Positions 1 through 12,526 of a stretch of DNA of 64,000 bases are shown in pieces. The notes below the pieces were generated by a model. It saw only the letters and a program-made list of their open reading frames with translations, did not search any database and was not told the DNA's origin. The position numbers were made by a program, and so were the translations under genes. Position 1 is the stretch's first letter. Each line of letters starts with the position of its first letter. Location: NCBI GenBank assembly GCA_905182995.1, contig CAJJDP010000002.1, forward strand, positions 1 through 64,000. Reading direction: 5' to 3'. The stretch comes from Paramecium octaurelia (Eukaryota > Ciliophora > Oligohymenophorea > Peniculida > Parameciidae).

Positions 1-24
1 TGATTTTAAATATCTCAAAATAGT

Positions 25-1446
25 ATGAAAAGCTTTAACACATCCTCTCAATAAATGCACTTTTGCTGGATTAATAAGCATGCTTTTCATAGGATTCTCA
101 GTACACTCAATGAATTAAATTATGTATAACTTATAAATATAAACTAATAAGTATTTAAACACGCTGTTTTAAATTTAGTAAATCAAGTAAGATGACAGCA
201 AATCCAATCTGATAATGTAGAATATACGAGGACTTTTGCAATGTATCAATTAAGCAGGAAAATCATTTCAAAGCAGATCTTTAAATCATTTGTGAAATCT
301 AAAGGCTTTATTTATTAGATAGAATCAAAAATTAATTTTACAGCAATTTCTAGTATACATTTAATGATGACTAACTCTCTGTAATAAATTGAGAAGTATA
401 AACTGTTTCAGAAATGCTAGATATCAGTCAAAAACCTTACAGCATTATGAAAATATTCATCGTTGTTTATGGAATAAAATGAGAGTATATGAATGATAAT
501 AATACTATTTAATCCTTACAAAGCTTAAAGTTTTTTCATATTTTATAATGTTCTTACAAAACATCTTTTAATCCAGCATGAATCTCATATTTCATTGCTA
601 CTTTAAGTATCAATTGGTATTGGAGTTATGAAAATGAAGTAAAAGAGTTCACAACCATGAGCATCAATTAGATAAGGCAGTATCTAATGGTTTGCGCGCA
701 TGAAGCAGAAGCCTTGTAAAGAAATGGAGATCAAAAAATTGGCATACTCATCAACTTCTGATTCACAAATCCCACCAATCAAACTTGTCTTATTTATTTC
801 TATTTTCCAGAAACATTAATAACAACACTTGATGACGATATCTAAATACTCATTCTAGATATAGATGTAGAATAAACTGCTCTATGTCAAAATGGATAGA
901 CTAATTCATGACATTTAAAATTAATGGGTTAGATCTTCGATTGTTACTCTAAAATATTTCATCCAATGCTTCTCATTAAGCTAATTCGATAGCAAAGCAT
1001 GTTATTTTTTTATACAAAGTAGTATTTGTTTGGGAGTATTTGCTAAAATGTTATCTTGATAGGTATTATGGTCTCTTTATTTAGGAATCTCAAATTCTAA
1101 AATTTTCAAAAATGAATTTATTAAACAAATGAATATGAAATAAAAAATATCTATTTGGTCTATTTATCAACTTTATTATAAGATATTCATCAATGAGCAT
1201 TTATCTTTGGAACATATCAAAAAATCATTATTATTCTTACAAGTTTGGCAACACTTTATAGTTAATTTAATATTTCTTCAATTATTTTGAGAATATTTGA
1301 TTCATATATGATAACCCTTTGATAATATTTAGTTTTAATCCTATTGCATTAAAGAACTCTACCTATTTGATTAGTTGTTAAGTCTTCCTGAATAAATTTT
1401 CATTATTCGCAATATTTATCTGAAATTATTCAAATATAGTAATTGA
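25..1446 (+). CDS. Unrecognised multi-intron gene
   Basis: I do not recognise the product. Reading from the ATG at 25 with TAA/TAG as Gln gives a protein beginning MKSFNTSSQQMHFCW. It continues only if several short introns are removed, among them a 21-nt one ending CAG near 200, a 25-nt one near 400, a 33-nt one near 615-650 and a 27-nt one near 1035-1060 that carries an in-frame TGA. Well-formed stretches include KMDRLIHDIQNQWVRSS and KELYLFDQLLSLPEQ. The protein is rich in hydrophobic, probably helical segments with no obvious signal peptide or known motif. It converges on the PEPC-like gene. The part after about 1260 is uncertain because two frames look plausible there. The stop chosen is TGA at 1444-1446. 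The first bases of the window hold an in-frame TGA, so the start fits but is not proven. Confidence 0.5.
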
Positions 1447-1570
1447 AATGTTAATTACAGATTTATTAAAATTAGTATAAGATGAAGATGAAAATGAGAA
1501 TGAATTTGTTAATCCAGCTTTGGCTATTTTTATTTAAATATTATTATAATTTTTGATAATTGTTATCAAT

Positions 1571-4255
1571 TCATCCTTTTCCAGCAAAAGAAGTCATATT
1601 TGCTAATGTAGACTGTAATAGTCTCAATTTTCTTTGGTTTGCGAATCCATCAGTTTCTAAAATTCCATGTTTGACAATCTTTTTAGCCTAATACAACTAT
1701 AATTTATTGAGAGTCATAAATGTTTTAAATTTCTAATCAGTTTCAGCCTCCATTGATTATAACTAACAGCCCAAATGCTGCTTCCAAATTGCAATCATAG
1801 GTGTACTATGATTTCCTAATCCTAACTGATCTAGTATTGCTATCAAAGCTGCTCTTCCCTTTTCCATAGCTTAATAACAGGGATTAGAAGAATCCAAACC
1901 AACTTCTTATTTGGCAAAATCTAAGTTGCATCTTCTGACCATTAAAGCATACATATAAAGTAAATATTTCATATGAGGATGATTATTATAATAATATGTT
2001 GCTATTTTATTAACCAATTCTTCAGGAACTCTATCCCAATAAGCCAATTCTGGATGAGTAAACGAACATCTGTCACTGTTACAATAGGCTTGTACTATAG
2101 CTCTCTAATTCTTTAAATTTTCAAAAGGTTTTGCTGTCTCTCGACTTCCTCCAAAATTGAATGATTCAACCATAGTTTTAATCACCTAATTCTTTAAATA
2201 TAAATCGTTATATTCCTTTGTTTTCTGCATAGCCCTCTAAGGTACACCAACAAAATTATCTAAATTATTAAATAATATACCTAATTCAAATAAAAAATCC
2301 ATATATTGATAACTAGGTTCAAAATCATCACTATAATTAATATTGGCTAACCCATTGAGCATAAAAGTAAATGCCACATCCTCACTTACAAACTCAGATG
2401 TAAAATAGTGACCTTGTATTGTCCTAATATGAAGTTTTCGTTATGCTCTTGTAAGTGCTTAATATTTAGTGTGAATTAATTCATAAGGTCCTCCGCCTCT
2501 TTCTGGAGTAATTCCTTAACCCATATATATATATTTTTCAGGATTTCTTTTAAATTCTCTCATATTTCTGAGCTCTGTTAAAATCAAACCATCTCTCTAT
2601 CTCGTATCACTACTAGCTATCATGGTAATTCTGGAATCAGTATTGTTAGTCGATGAAAAAGATTCTAATAAAGGTACAATTTCCATATTTTAGACTTTAT
2701 ATTGATTTATTAATTCACTGACTAAATCATATTAGGATTAAGTTTAAAAGTTAGCAATAATTACCATGTCAGCAGCTTAACCGTTTGCATTAAGAAGAGA
2801 TATTTCTTTAAAAATATTTTTGATCATCGGTTTGATTTTGTTTATCTACAGAATATAACAATGAATACATCTGTTAGATCCTCCCCAGCTAATCTGATTT
2901 AACCCAGCACTCCAGTTAATCTAAAAATTTTATATAGTTTTTTCAATTTCAAAGCGATAAAATAATCTTTAGAATTGTCATTTTATAGCAATATTTGTTC
3001 TAACACTTAATTTATTTAATCTTCAATTTTCTTTATGTTATAGATTGGTAACTATTGAAAAAATTCCTCAACTGAGATTTCTTTTTTAACTCTGAATTTA
3101 TCACTCAAATCTCTTATCTATCTGCTATATTCCAATGCTTAATGATATAACTCTAATATTTATTTAAAATAAATATGGTCTTCAAATTTTGCTTCAGCAA
3201 CATATTCTTTATACTATTATAATGTTAATTCCATAGTTAAACCATGTGTGTAGGTCATTATCCCAATTTCCTAAATTTAATAAATATTTAAACCATTCCA
3301 GGGTGGTTGTCAAAATCAAATGTAAGCCAAGTCCCAGGAGTTTCAATAAATTCTTCTGGATTTTATAAACCTAATTCATAAGCTTAGGCTACAGCTTTAA
3401 TAAGATTTGGCAAGTATTAAGAATGATAAATTAGAGATTCTTCTATATAAGAAACTTTCTAAAGAATAAATTGATTTTTAATTACATTAAATACTCGTTG
3501 TTTGTTCGATTGGATGAATAGTTTTGCAGCATATTTGAGATACTTATAATCGTTTTGTTCTATTCCCTAAAGCATTCTGCTTATAGCGATCAATTATGTA
3601 AGGGAATTAGGTTAAGTTGGATGGGATGTAAAAACATATTTTACGCGATTAATTTTCTCCTATAATTAAAATAGTCATCTATTACTTTGTCTCTTTTATT
3701 AAAATATTCAATGATTCTGAATTAGTCCAAATATTCATATCTTGCATATTAACTACTTATTCTGTCAAATATCATTAAGCTATAAAGGTGCCACAAAATT
3801 TATTCAGGCAAGTCTTTTTCTTCATAGTTCAATTCCTCTAAATCTTTCCCCTAGTATGAATTATCAAAATATATAGATAAGGCATTTTAGAATTCCTTGT
3901 TCTCAGATTCAGTTAAGTTATCAACGTAGGCGTCTAATAATTACAGCATTGTCTTTTTCTTTCTAGGATTTATATGCCTAAAATAATTATTGCCTAAATC
4001 CATCAATCGAATAGGAGACTATTCAAGTATGGGTTCCTCTTTAATGAATTTTTAGATCTCAGATATTGAACATCTTTTGTCGCTAAAATTATTTTAAGAA
4101 TGCTAATACTCAGCATTTGCTGCAATCCATAGCATGTCATTTTCTCTGATTTGTTTCTCCTTAACATTCTCTGACAAGAGATATCTAGGTAAATTTATGG
4201 ATATTTAAGGAAACCTAGAAATTCTTTGATATAAGAATGAAAAGGACTTTATCAT
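1571..4255 (-). CDS. Phosphoenolpyruvate carboxylase-fold protein, active site altered
   Basis: The roughly 860-residue protein follows the order of PEP carboxylase motifs. A YVFTSHPTQPNS segment near residue 200 matches the family's FTAHPTQ loop. GTWLTFDFDNHP matches the GGDRDGNP region, MIASSDTRQRDG matches the SDSGKDAG region, and ERGGGPYELIH matches the glycine-rich GRGGGP loop near residue 560. The protein ends AGKG, close to the family's C-terminal NTG. Introns of 26, 23 and 23 nt are needed, for example just before the HPTQ exon. PEPC normally makes oxaloacetate from PEP and bicarbonate. Here several residues that are invariant in real PEPCs differ: HGRG before the glycine loop reads MGQG, and the Arg of GDRDGNP is Phe. 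It may therefore be a diverged or non-canonical member. The upstream EF-hand gene could belong to the same polypeptide. Confidence 0.75.
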
Positions 4256-4419
4256 ATTAGGGATATTTTTAATTTTAAGTTAAAGTTCCTGATTTATTCA
4301 ATATATTTATTCGTTTTATTTAATTAGTCCATACTAAAGACTGGTGAAGAATCTTGTTGGTAGTAAACTTAGTGAGATGACTTAATATAAATAAATTCAG
4401 AACAATAACAAATGAAAGC

Positions 4420-5491
4420 TCAATCGCTAATGTATTATATATTTTCATCAAAAATTTCATTCATTAATTCTTAAATACATAAAAATTCGGAAGGCAAATA
4501 ACTAGCCACAACTCTAGATAAATAAACAGCTTTTGTATCAGCATCTAGTATCCTATAAGAAATCCAATAACTTTCCTTAAGTTCTTTGTTGTTTAAAGCC
4601 TATCAAATAACATAAAATAGTACTAAATCTAGCTTTTGGATAATGCTTTAATAATATTAAGCTTCTCCAGATTCAGAGAGATCTATTCTATTATTCAATA
4701 ATGCTTAAATATTCAACCAATTCTCCTTTAAATCGATGAGATTCTTAATAGGATCATTTTAATCTACATTTTTAGAAAATCTCTTAAATTATAAATTAGA
4801 GCATTACCTAAAATTTTTCTTCTGAAAATATATTATTTTCTAAAGAAAAAGTTACAAATCTATCAAAAGACATAGCCTTTTCACCGCTCTCATTCGAAAC
4901 AGTATCGCATCTTTCCATAAATTAACTTCTGATAATCTTCTAATTTAAATTTGTGCCTTAATTGATCTCGAAATGTAAAAACAATTTTTAAAATTCTTGA
5001 AATTCTATCATTCCATCCATATCCATATCGGCAGAATAGAACACTTCTTCAAAATGAGCCTAATGCATCATTTTTAATTAGTGATATCCAGTAAGAACTT
5101 TACTAATGAAAAAGTCTAAATCAACACATATTTTGTTTTTTCTTTCATAAGTGTGGGTTTTTATTTCTTTCATTATTCTATCCTTGCTCTCAAATGGGAG
5201 ACAAGAATGCTATGCATCTAGACAAGCCAAAGCCCGATCAAGTGAAATGAGAACACCTTTCTCATTTACAACTTGGGCCAGTTAGATTGGCATTTCATTT
5301 TCATCAAGAGTTTTTAAGGATTATATATATATTTCTAAATCATCTAATGTAAGCGGACTAAAAAGTTCAGCAAATCTATAATCAATTTATAACATACCTT
5401 CCAAATAAATTAATTCTAAAATTTTCACGATAGGCAAAAACGGATTAATAAAAGTTTGTAAGCTTTTATTCAGCCATACTCTTAAATCCAT
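4420..5491 (-). CDS. EF-hand domain protein
   Basis: Starts MDLRVWLNKSLQTF and runs about 340 residues. One clear EF-hand calcium loop is visible around residue 165 (ADMDMDGMIEFQEF: acidic residues at positions 1, 3, 5, Gly at 6, Glu at 12). A second weaker hand (SFDRFVTF) lies about 50 residues later. A 24-nt intron (GTA...TAG) containing an in-frame TGA sits near 4610, and a 25-nt intron near 4810. The C-terminal part is alpha-helical with no recognised domain. The stop is TGA at 4420-4422, but the same frame stays open for about 56 plausible codons past it, heading into the PEPC-like gene. Two unusually long introns (52 and 46 nt, both GTA...TAG) could join the two into one protein. I keep them separate because such intron lengths are atypical here. 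Confidence 0.65.
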
Positions 5492-5703
5492 AAGTATTTA
5501 CAAAATGTTCATAACAAATTTAATGCAATGGCATATTTTTATTTGAAAATTATCTAATTTTCTCACAATAAAATTATGATATGAATTTTAGAACATTTAT
5601 TTTTTACATTTTAGCATTTAAACTTTTAGGATTTCGAGAAAATTTATCCGAAAGTGACGAAACCAAAGTTTATGATTTCTAAAAGTTTAATGAAGATGTT
5701 GAT

Positions 5704-8698
5704 TCAGCATTGTTGCGATTCTAAAATTCTATATGACAAATACATAATAATACTTGGAGCCTAAGCTAGAGTTACATTTTTTCTTCTTTGGGAGCCTTCA
5801 AGCTTTCTTTTATTTAAATCTTCCAATTTAGTAGAAAAAGAAGAATCAACACTTGATGTATCACTATTATCCAATTCTTCATTTATGAATTATCTCAAAG
5901 TATCTTATATTAATCTTATACTCTCAAGAGGAATGTGATTTTGGGAGGCTAGATTTTGATTTTTATCTTTCTTTGCCTTTGATTATTTAGAAATTTGGTG
6001 ATTACTACTTGGAACTAGTTACTAATCATAATTTTGTTGTATTTACATAATTTGATGTTGGTTTGTTTGACGTCTTTACTTATGATATTCCAGACTTATT
6101 AGTGGCTAAACTTCTTTATGAAATTGAATCTTAGAAATCCTAAAATTTAATTAATTGTTACATCTTATGCTGAATAAGTACTTCGTTAGACAGATAATTG
6201 AGACTGCGAAAAATCACTTTCATTATCTGACATTTGTTTTTGCTCATCTGCATTTGTAATATGAATATTCCATTTTTTCTTCGTTGATACTCCATCTTGA
6301 GATTGAGTTACCAATTGATTTGAAACAGCAGAAACCATATTTTTGGAATTTTCTGATTATTAAAAGGAATTATTTTGCAGTTATTCTTAATTCATACTTT
6401 TTTAATTTTATTAATTTGCCTATTATTTTACATTTATTTATGTTAAACTTATGTGATTTTAATTTTGGTTTTATTGAGTTTGAGATTGTAATTCATTTTA
6501 AGATTGTATTTAGATTTAGGATGGACTCGAAATTTTTCTTCCATTTGGTGATCCCGCTTTTTTTTCTTAAATTTTTTTTTTCATAATATTCGTAAACTTT
6601 TAGGTTTTTGTAAATGAGTTTACTAAGTTTTAAGTTTTTTCAAGAATTTATTACTTTCTTTCTTTAACTTTATTATATCTTTTTTCTAGCCTTGTATTAA
6701 TCTTAAATAATTAAGATTCTTTACTTTTTCTTATAAGTCTAGCTAAGCTTCTAGCTCTTAGATCTCAAGTGTTGCTTCATTCACATTTTTAGATAGGCCA
6801 TCATTTATTGATTTCTAAAATCATTAATTATACAATACTAAGGCGATAATTTGGTCTTGTTTTCTGCTATTTTCATCTTTTTAGGCACTATTGACCAATA
6901 ATAAACTTGTTCTGATTTCCCTTTACATTTATACAGTTTATTTCATTTTGCTAGATGCCTCTCCTAAACTCTAAAAGAATTGAGAAATTCTTCTAGATCT
7001 GGGGCTTTCATCGTTTGAGGATTCCCCTTATATAGATTAATAGTTAGCAGAAACCTTCATCAGATGTTCTTGTATTTACATTAGTTATTCTTCCTCAGTT
7101 TTTATGACTTCAACCATTTCAGTTTGTAATTCTGTTTAAGTTTCTTTAAAGGCTATGTTATAAAGACTTGAATCAGTTTAGATTATTTAATGACGAGTGT
7201 CTGGTAATAATAAGGCTCTTTATTGAATAATATAACTTACTTATAATTAAATTAAGGAACTTAGGAGTATGCTTGAGTTGATTATTCCTTTTGAATTTCC
7301 ATTAGGCAATATAAATCATCTGTGTCTGTACTTTAATCTTTTAACATGTTTTCGATATCTGATGCAATTGAAGTATCACTATCACTTTTTAATGCTTTTT
7401 GAATCTTTTCTTCAGGTTTTGGTTCATGAAAAAGAGTCTTGTGTTTTCCGGCTCTAATTACTTTTAATTATTCTGGAGGCCTTGATAAAAGAAAAACTGT
7501 TCCAGCTCTACTCATTGGCTTTTTTCTAGGGGAAGTTGGAGATTCAATTCTCTGTTAAATTAGGTGATTTTTGAATTATTATTGATAATTCTACATATCC
7601 TTTTCTGCTTCCTCTATATATTATTTAAGATTTTCAACTTCACTCAACAAATACTTATTAGTTGTTGTTACATCGTTTAATTAAAACCGTAATTCTCTCG
7701 TAATGTTTTATAAGTGTTTATTGGTCTTTTTTAAGTATTTTCCATTATCTTTAAGTTTAATTAATCTTTCAGTCAGTTATTATTAATCATCTTTCAAATT
7801 TTTGATGATCAACTAAAAATTGTCAATCTCAACTTGATAGAGTTAATGTGTTTTCATTATTTATTTAAGATTTGATTTCTCGATTTCCTTTCTTTCGTCC
7901 AAAGCTTGTTTAATAACTGATGAATTTATTTCAACATATTATGCCCATATCTTCTCTAAGAGCACACTTAAATTATTTAAGAAGTTGATTACCTTCTTTC
8001 AATACAATCAATGCTTATTTATCTAATAAGTTCTTTTAGACAAAGAGTTAGGACATTTTAAACTTCTTCATAAAATTCAATATGCCTTTGGTCGCCATAC
8101 TTATCGATTATTTATAGTACCATCAAATCAACCCAACTGGCTAACTATTTAATGTCATGTCTAAATCATGATAAAACACTCACTTTTAAGGAATACCCCT
8201 ATGAAGTTTATCTCTTGCATTATGTCTTGATAGATTGTCACTTAGGCGTCCTAAAGTAATCGGTGGTTCTTTAAGCTCGGAAGGAATTATTACCTCAACA
8301 GTGGCTTTGACAATATAATTAATTTAATACGTTCTCTAGGAGATTTTGGAGATAGGTGTAATTCTTATAATCGAGTTGGATATTAATATGGATCACAACT
8401 CTTTAATTACCCATAAAAATCATTACGCTATTAAGATTTCATTTTATCGATTGCTTCTAGTTAATTTTAACCTAATAATGGAGATCCATAGAAGGTCTAT
8501 ATTGATTTTATTATTTACCCCTTGTGAAAGAGCCTTGTGCTTGTGATTTTTACGATATGATATATTCGAAAAAGGCTTAGGACTATTTACAATATTTATG
8601 CTTTAGAGGGAATCTTGTTTTATTCTTTTATTCGATAGATCCGTGCTCTTTCTTTAGGAAAGTATTGGTTATAGCATTCTAAATTTCAATTACTCCAT
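5704..8698 (-). CDS. Long coiled-coil protein
   Basis: Starts MEQLKFRMLQPILSQRKS at 8698 and ends at TGA 5704-5706, about 930 residues. The N-terminal third is basic and Ser/Pro-containing (LHLSPKSPRERIKL). The middle is a long heptad-type coiled coil rich in Gln, Lys and Glu (for example ENLKQYIEEAEKDMQNYQ). It is interrupted by a Pro/Ser linker (IESPTSPRKKPMSRAG), and a second coiled-coil block follows. Introns I could place include a 22-nt one near 8505, a 23-nt one near 8165, a 26-nt one near 7990, a 23-nt one near 7240 and a 24-nt one near 6810 carrying TGA. Near 6580 another junction is needed that I could not fix. No motor, kinase or membrane segment is visible, so a structural role (cytoskeleton or basal body) is only a guess. 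Confidence 0.7.
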
Positions 8699-8860
8699 CT
8701 TTATAAATAATAATGATTTTATTATAAAATTAGTTAAAAGAATGTGTTGTTTATAATAGGTTCACATAAATCAGGGTAAATGTATTTCTACGTTTTTAAG
8801 TAATAAAAAAAATTTTTACGATATTTTATATTCACTTCCAAATCTTCATTAATTAAATAA
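8699..8860. promoter_or_regulatory. Divergent intergenic spacer
   Basis: The 162-bp, very AT-rich spacer lies between two start codons facing away from each other (coiled-coil protein and Nup98-96). It must hold both promoters. No TATA-like or other motif stands out from the general A/T background. Confidence 0.4.
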
Positions 8861-11800
8861 ATGGCAATCAATTTATTTTAAAGTACAAGCAATAATAGCA
8901 ATTGGAATCCATAAAAAAAGTATGTGTTTGTCGAATTTTATTAGTACAAGAGTGGAAGGTTCATACAGAGCTTAATATTAGTAAATTAAACTGGATTATA
9001 TTCCAAATGACTCCTAAAGTTTTGGTCCTTAATATTCCACGACGATTATCGTACAATAAGAATATAAAGGAATGGTATTACATTTATTATAATCAAATAA
9101 GTCTTTGATGATGGTTCGATTGGAAGATTATTATTTAATCAGGTCTTAGCAAATTCAACGTTCACATTAAGTTATAGTTCAAAGTGCTTGTAGCTAAGGT
9201 CTTTTCAATTCAAAATTGATAACTAATGTGAATCCCCAAAGTAAATGTATGGACTAAATATTAGCCCTGTAGCCTCCTTAATTTTAGAATTTTCGAAATT
9301 CATGGAACAATAATAATTCTAATAATAACAATTACTCAAGCAATAACACATTTAGTTAAAACAATATCTTTAATCAAAATAATACAAAAAGTGTTTTTCA
9401 ATAATCAACAAATGATAATATATTTAGTAATCCTATAAGCTCATCAAATTAACTATTTTAATAATAATCAAATCAAAGTATGAACATTTTCTAACAGCCA
9501 AATAATTAAAACAATATTTTTAATTCCACTAATAATAATAACAACTAAAACAATAATAATATTTTTAAATAATCAACTACTCCAACCAACGCAACAAACA
9601 ATATATTTGCATAAACCCCTAGCAATAACATTTTTGCCTAGAATAATCAACCAAATATATTTTAGTAGCCTCAACAATAAGGTTTTAATTTATTTAATTA
9701 ACCTTCTTTGTTTCCTCAAAATAATTTATATCCGTAAAATAATATCTTCTCTTAACCAAATTTATATGGACTCAATAATACATTTGGATAGCCTACCATG
9801 TATGGTCAACCAACTATGTATCCTAGTCCTATGAATTATCAATAATATCCATTTTATTCACCTATGATTTAACCTTAAGGGTAGTAATAGATTACTTATC
9901 CTTAACTTTAGTAATTTGAAAAGGTTAAAGATGCTGCTGATATCCTCTAAACTTATGCTGATGTCTTAAAATAAAAATATTAATAATTTTAGGAGCTTCA
10001 AAAAAATGAAGAACAGCATTTTGAATAATAAGAATTGATAATATAAGAACATGAACGTTAAAATTAATAAATCAGATAATAAAGAGAAAGAATTTTGAAT
10101 TAATCTTTATCAGTAAGATCTAACAAAAGCAAATCCCCTTCTCCATTCTCTATTTCAAGAGCTGGAAAATCATCAACTAACTTTCATAAAATGAATTCTA
10201 GTTTATAAAGGTCACATATTGTGGAATATAACACTAGTTAAATTTCAAACTATGAAGAAAACAAATACGATATTATTGTATAATTCTTAGAGAGTGAAAA
10301 ATTCTTTCCCATAATCACATAATCATTCAAATCAAAAAGCAGGATTGAACATGTTAAGTTTTTCATAGAAAATATTTTATCTTAACAAAATATTTTCGGA
10401 AAATAACGATACTAATATTTTTAAATGGTTAGAATCATAATTGGGCAAAATATTATTTTTGATGACGCATTATGTTTAGATGACATTAAATCAGATTAAT
10501 ATCCAATTTAAATAAAATTTAACTATTTTTCTACAATTAAACCAAAACTCACAAAGCCAGATTATTTATGTAATGTCAATTTTGATTAAATGACAGAAGA
10601 AGAACTTTAGAATGTAGAAAATTTTACAATTTCCAATTAATTTGGGTAAGTTAGATGGCTTACTCCTTGCAACTTACTTTATTTAGATCTTGATAAAATT
10701 GTTGATTTAACTCAAGAATGCATTAATCTCTATGATTATGAAATTGTGAATGATTATCTTAAACCAGATATCGGAAAAAAATTAAATAAAGAATGTGAAA
10801 TTACCTTTAATTTGCCTGCTAACTTGTAAATAAATGATATTTCTAAATTTGAATAAAATTTGAGATATTAAGCCGAAGGAAAGAATGTAGAATTTCTCAG
10901 GTTTGATACTGAAAATAGATCCTATACCTTTAAAGTTCAACATTTTTCTGGATATTAATTTAATTCTGATTACTATTCATCTGATGATTAAACTCGTTTG
11001 CATTAGGTGGCTATTCAAACTAATCCAAATAGAAGGTAAGATGAAGAACTTTCTTCACGATCAGATAATGATTTTGTTGAGGAGTAATTAGAAGTTCTCA
11101 AATAATTTAATATTAAATATAATCATTAAATTAGTATTTTAAAATATTTGAATATTTCTTAGAAAAACGAAGAAATAATAAAATTTAATCTAAAAAGTAA
11201 TATAAAAATTCCAATAAACATCGAATACATTAATAATCAATTGTAAAATTCAAATTATTTGACAATTTAATTTCTAGACTCAGACCAAATAAATTACTAA
11301 TCTTTAAAAATGAAACTATCAACTCAACTTATTTAGTTATTTTAAATTACCGAAGATAAAAGTATTAAATTCTAATTAAAATTACTTAATGTTCTTTTTG
11401 GAGATACATCAGTTAGTCTAGGAGGATATGCCAAGCTTATAAAAAAAAATGTATTCAATTTAATAGATCTTCAATCAATAACTCAACATAAACAAGATAG
11501 AGGTTTGGCTTTAAGCTTAATTTTTGAGAATATTAAAAAAAAGTAAAATAATGATTTCAGAGAAGTCATCATCGATCAAAAAGACTTAAATCCAATATAA
11601 AAAATATTTTTAACAATAAACTCCAAATCAACAACAAAATTAGTTTTTGGACATGGAGAATTGATAGATGAATTCATAAATTGGAGAATAAATTACGAAC
11701 AACCAAAACCACTATATGTAAAAAAATGGTGGGAAAGTCTTTATATGTAAATTTAAGGAAAGCCATTAAAGACTATAGATTAAGCTGCCCTCTACTATTA

Positions 11801-12490
11801 CTTAATAAAAAAGACTAAATAGCCTTCAGAATCCTCTGATCTATTATTGAATTATTTATAATAAAGTAATGATGCTCTAGCTTATTTACTATTTGCCATT
11901 ATTATTAGGAAAAGAAAAATATAAATTAAAATAGAAAAACTAAAAATTTTAGCCAGATCCCTTCTGTCAAAACTAATTGATAATAGAGCCAGCTATGAAA
12001 TAATAAAAGAATTTTTATTAATATTGCATCCTTACATTTACTAGAAGGAGGAGATTGTGAGGTTGTAAAATTTAATAAATAAACATCCAAACTATAAAGA
12101 GTATGCTAATGATGAACAAGAGATTACAAAGTATATCAATAACTATGATTACAAAAATGCAGTAATCCAGATACTAAAGTAAAAGAAATTATCAGAATAT
12201 AAATAAATTATTAATGATTATGTTATTCCTTGCCTTGTAATAGAAAATTAAAGATAAAATGAAAACTCATTAGAGGATTAGACAACTAAATTAATCAATT
12301 AGATATTAGATAATTGCTCTTATAGTTCTGATGTTCTCACATTAGCATAAGTAATGATATATAAGTGATAATTTAGATTTATATGGGAAGATTAGAGTTT
12401 GATATTACTCAAGTTGAGAATATCACTGTATAAAATGAATATTAATATTTCATGAAGCAGAAGGTTATGTAATAATATATAGAATATTGA
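8861..12490 (+). CDS. NUP98: Nup98-Nup96 nucleoporin precursor, NIF-repeat type
   Basis: Domain order matches Nup98-Nup96. After MAINLFQSTSNNSNWN comes a GLEBS-like segment (QEYKG, then VRLEDYYLIR), the Rae1/Gle2-binding motif. Next is an Asn/Gln-rich repeat region (about 9290-9850) whose units are Asn-Ile-Phe rather than Gly-Leu-Phe-Gly. A helical Gln-rich linker leads to the autopeptidase domain (VENFTI, LDLDKIVDL, ECEITFNL) ending SYTFKVQHFSGY. The HFS tripeptide is the family's self-cleavage site. About 480 residues of a helical Nup96-like part follow. Introns are at 8920-8944 (25 nt), 9075-9101 (27 nt) and 12351-12376 (26 nt, carrying a TGA). In Tetrahymena, NIFN-repeat Nup98 is specific to micronuclear pores, while the macronuclear version carries GLFG, so a micronuclear role is a reasonable inference. 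The gene looks whole. It converges with a kinase gene 36 bp downstream. Confidence 0.93.
9290..9850 (+). repeat. Asn-Ile-Phe repeat region of Nup98
   Basis: This is a low-complexity coding stretch of Asn and Gln with at least nine NIF tripeptides (NIFN, NIFS, NIFQ, NIFK, NIFA variants), plus NLF, SLF, QLF and SVF relatives. Only one Phe-Gly pair (NTFGQP) occurs, and GLFG is absent. After the repeats the sequence changes to Tyr/Pro/Gln-rich units such as PTMYGQPTMYPSP. Confidence 0.9.
10941..10949 (+). other. Predicted Nup98 autocleavage site (His-Phe-Ser)
   Basis: Codons CAT TTT TCT encode HFS within KVQHFSGYQF, matching the KVSHFSKY context of other Nup98 proteins. The family cleaves between Phe and Ser to release Nup98 and Nup96. 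Confidence 0.88.
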
Positions 12491-12526
12491 ATTAATATTA
12501 TTAGAATCTAAAATTTATTAATATAA

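Noticed and set aside
3140-5480. First idea that the EF-hand protein was an IP3/ryanodine receptor piece
   Set aside because: No RIH domain, pore or further membrane segments follow. The only clear features are one EF-hand and a PEPC-like gene downstream.
6284-6586. 100-residue plus-strand Phe/Leu-rich ORF
   Set aside because: It is antisense to the Lys/Gln-rich part of the coiled-coil gene 5704-8698.
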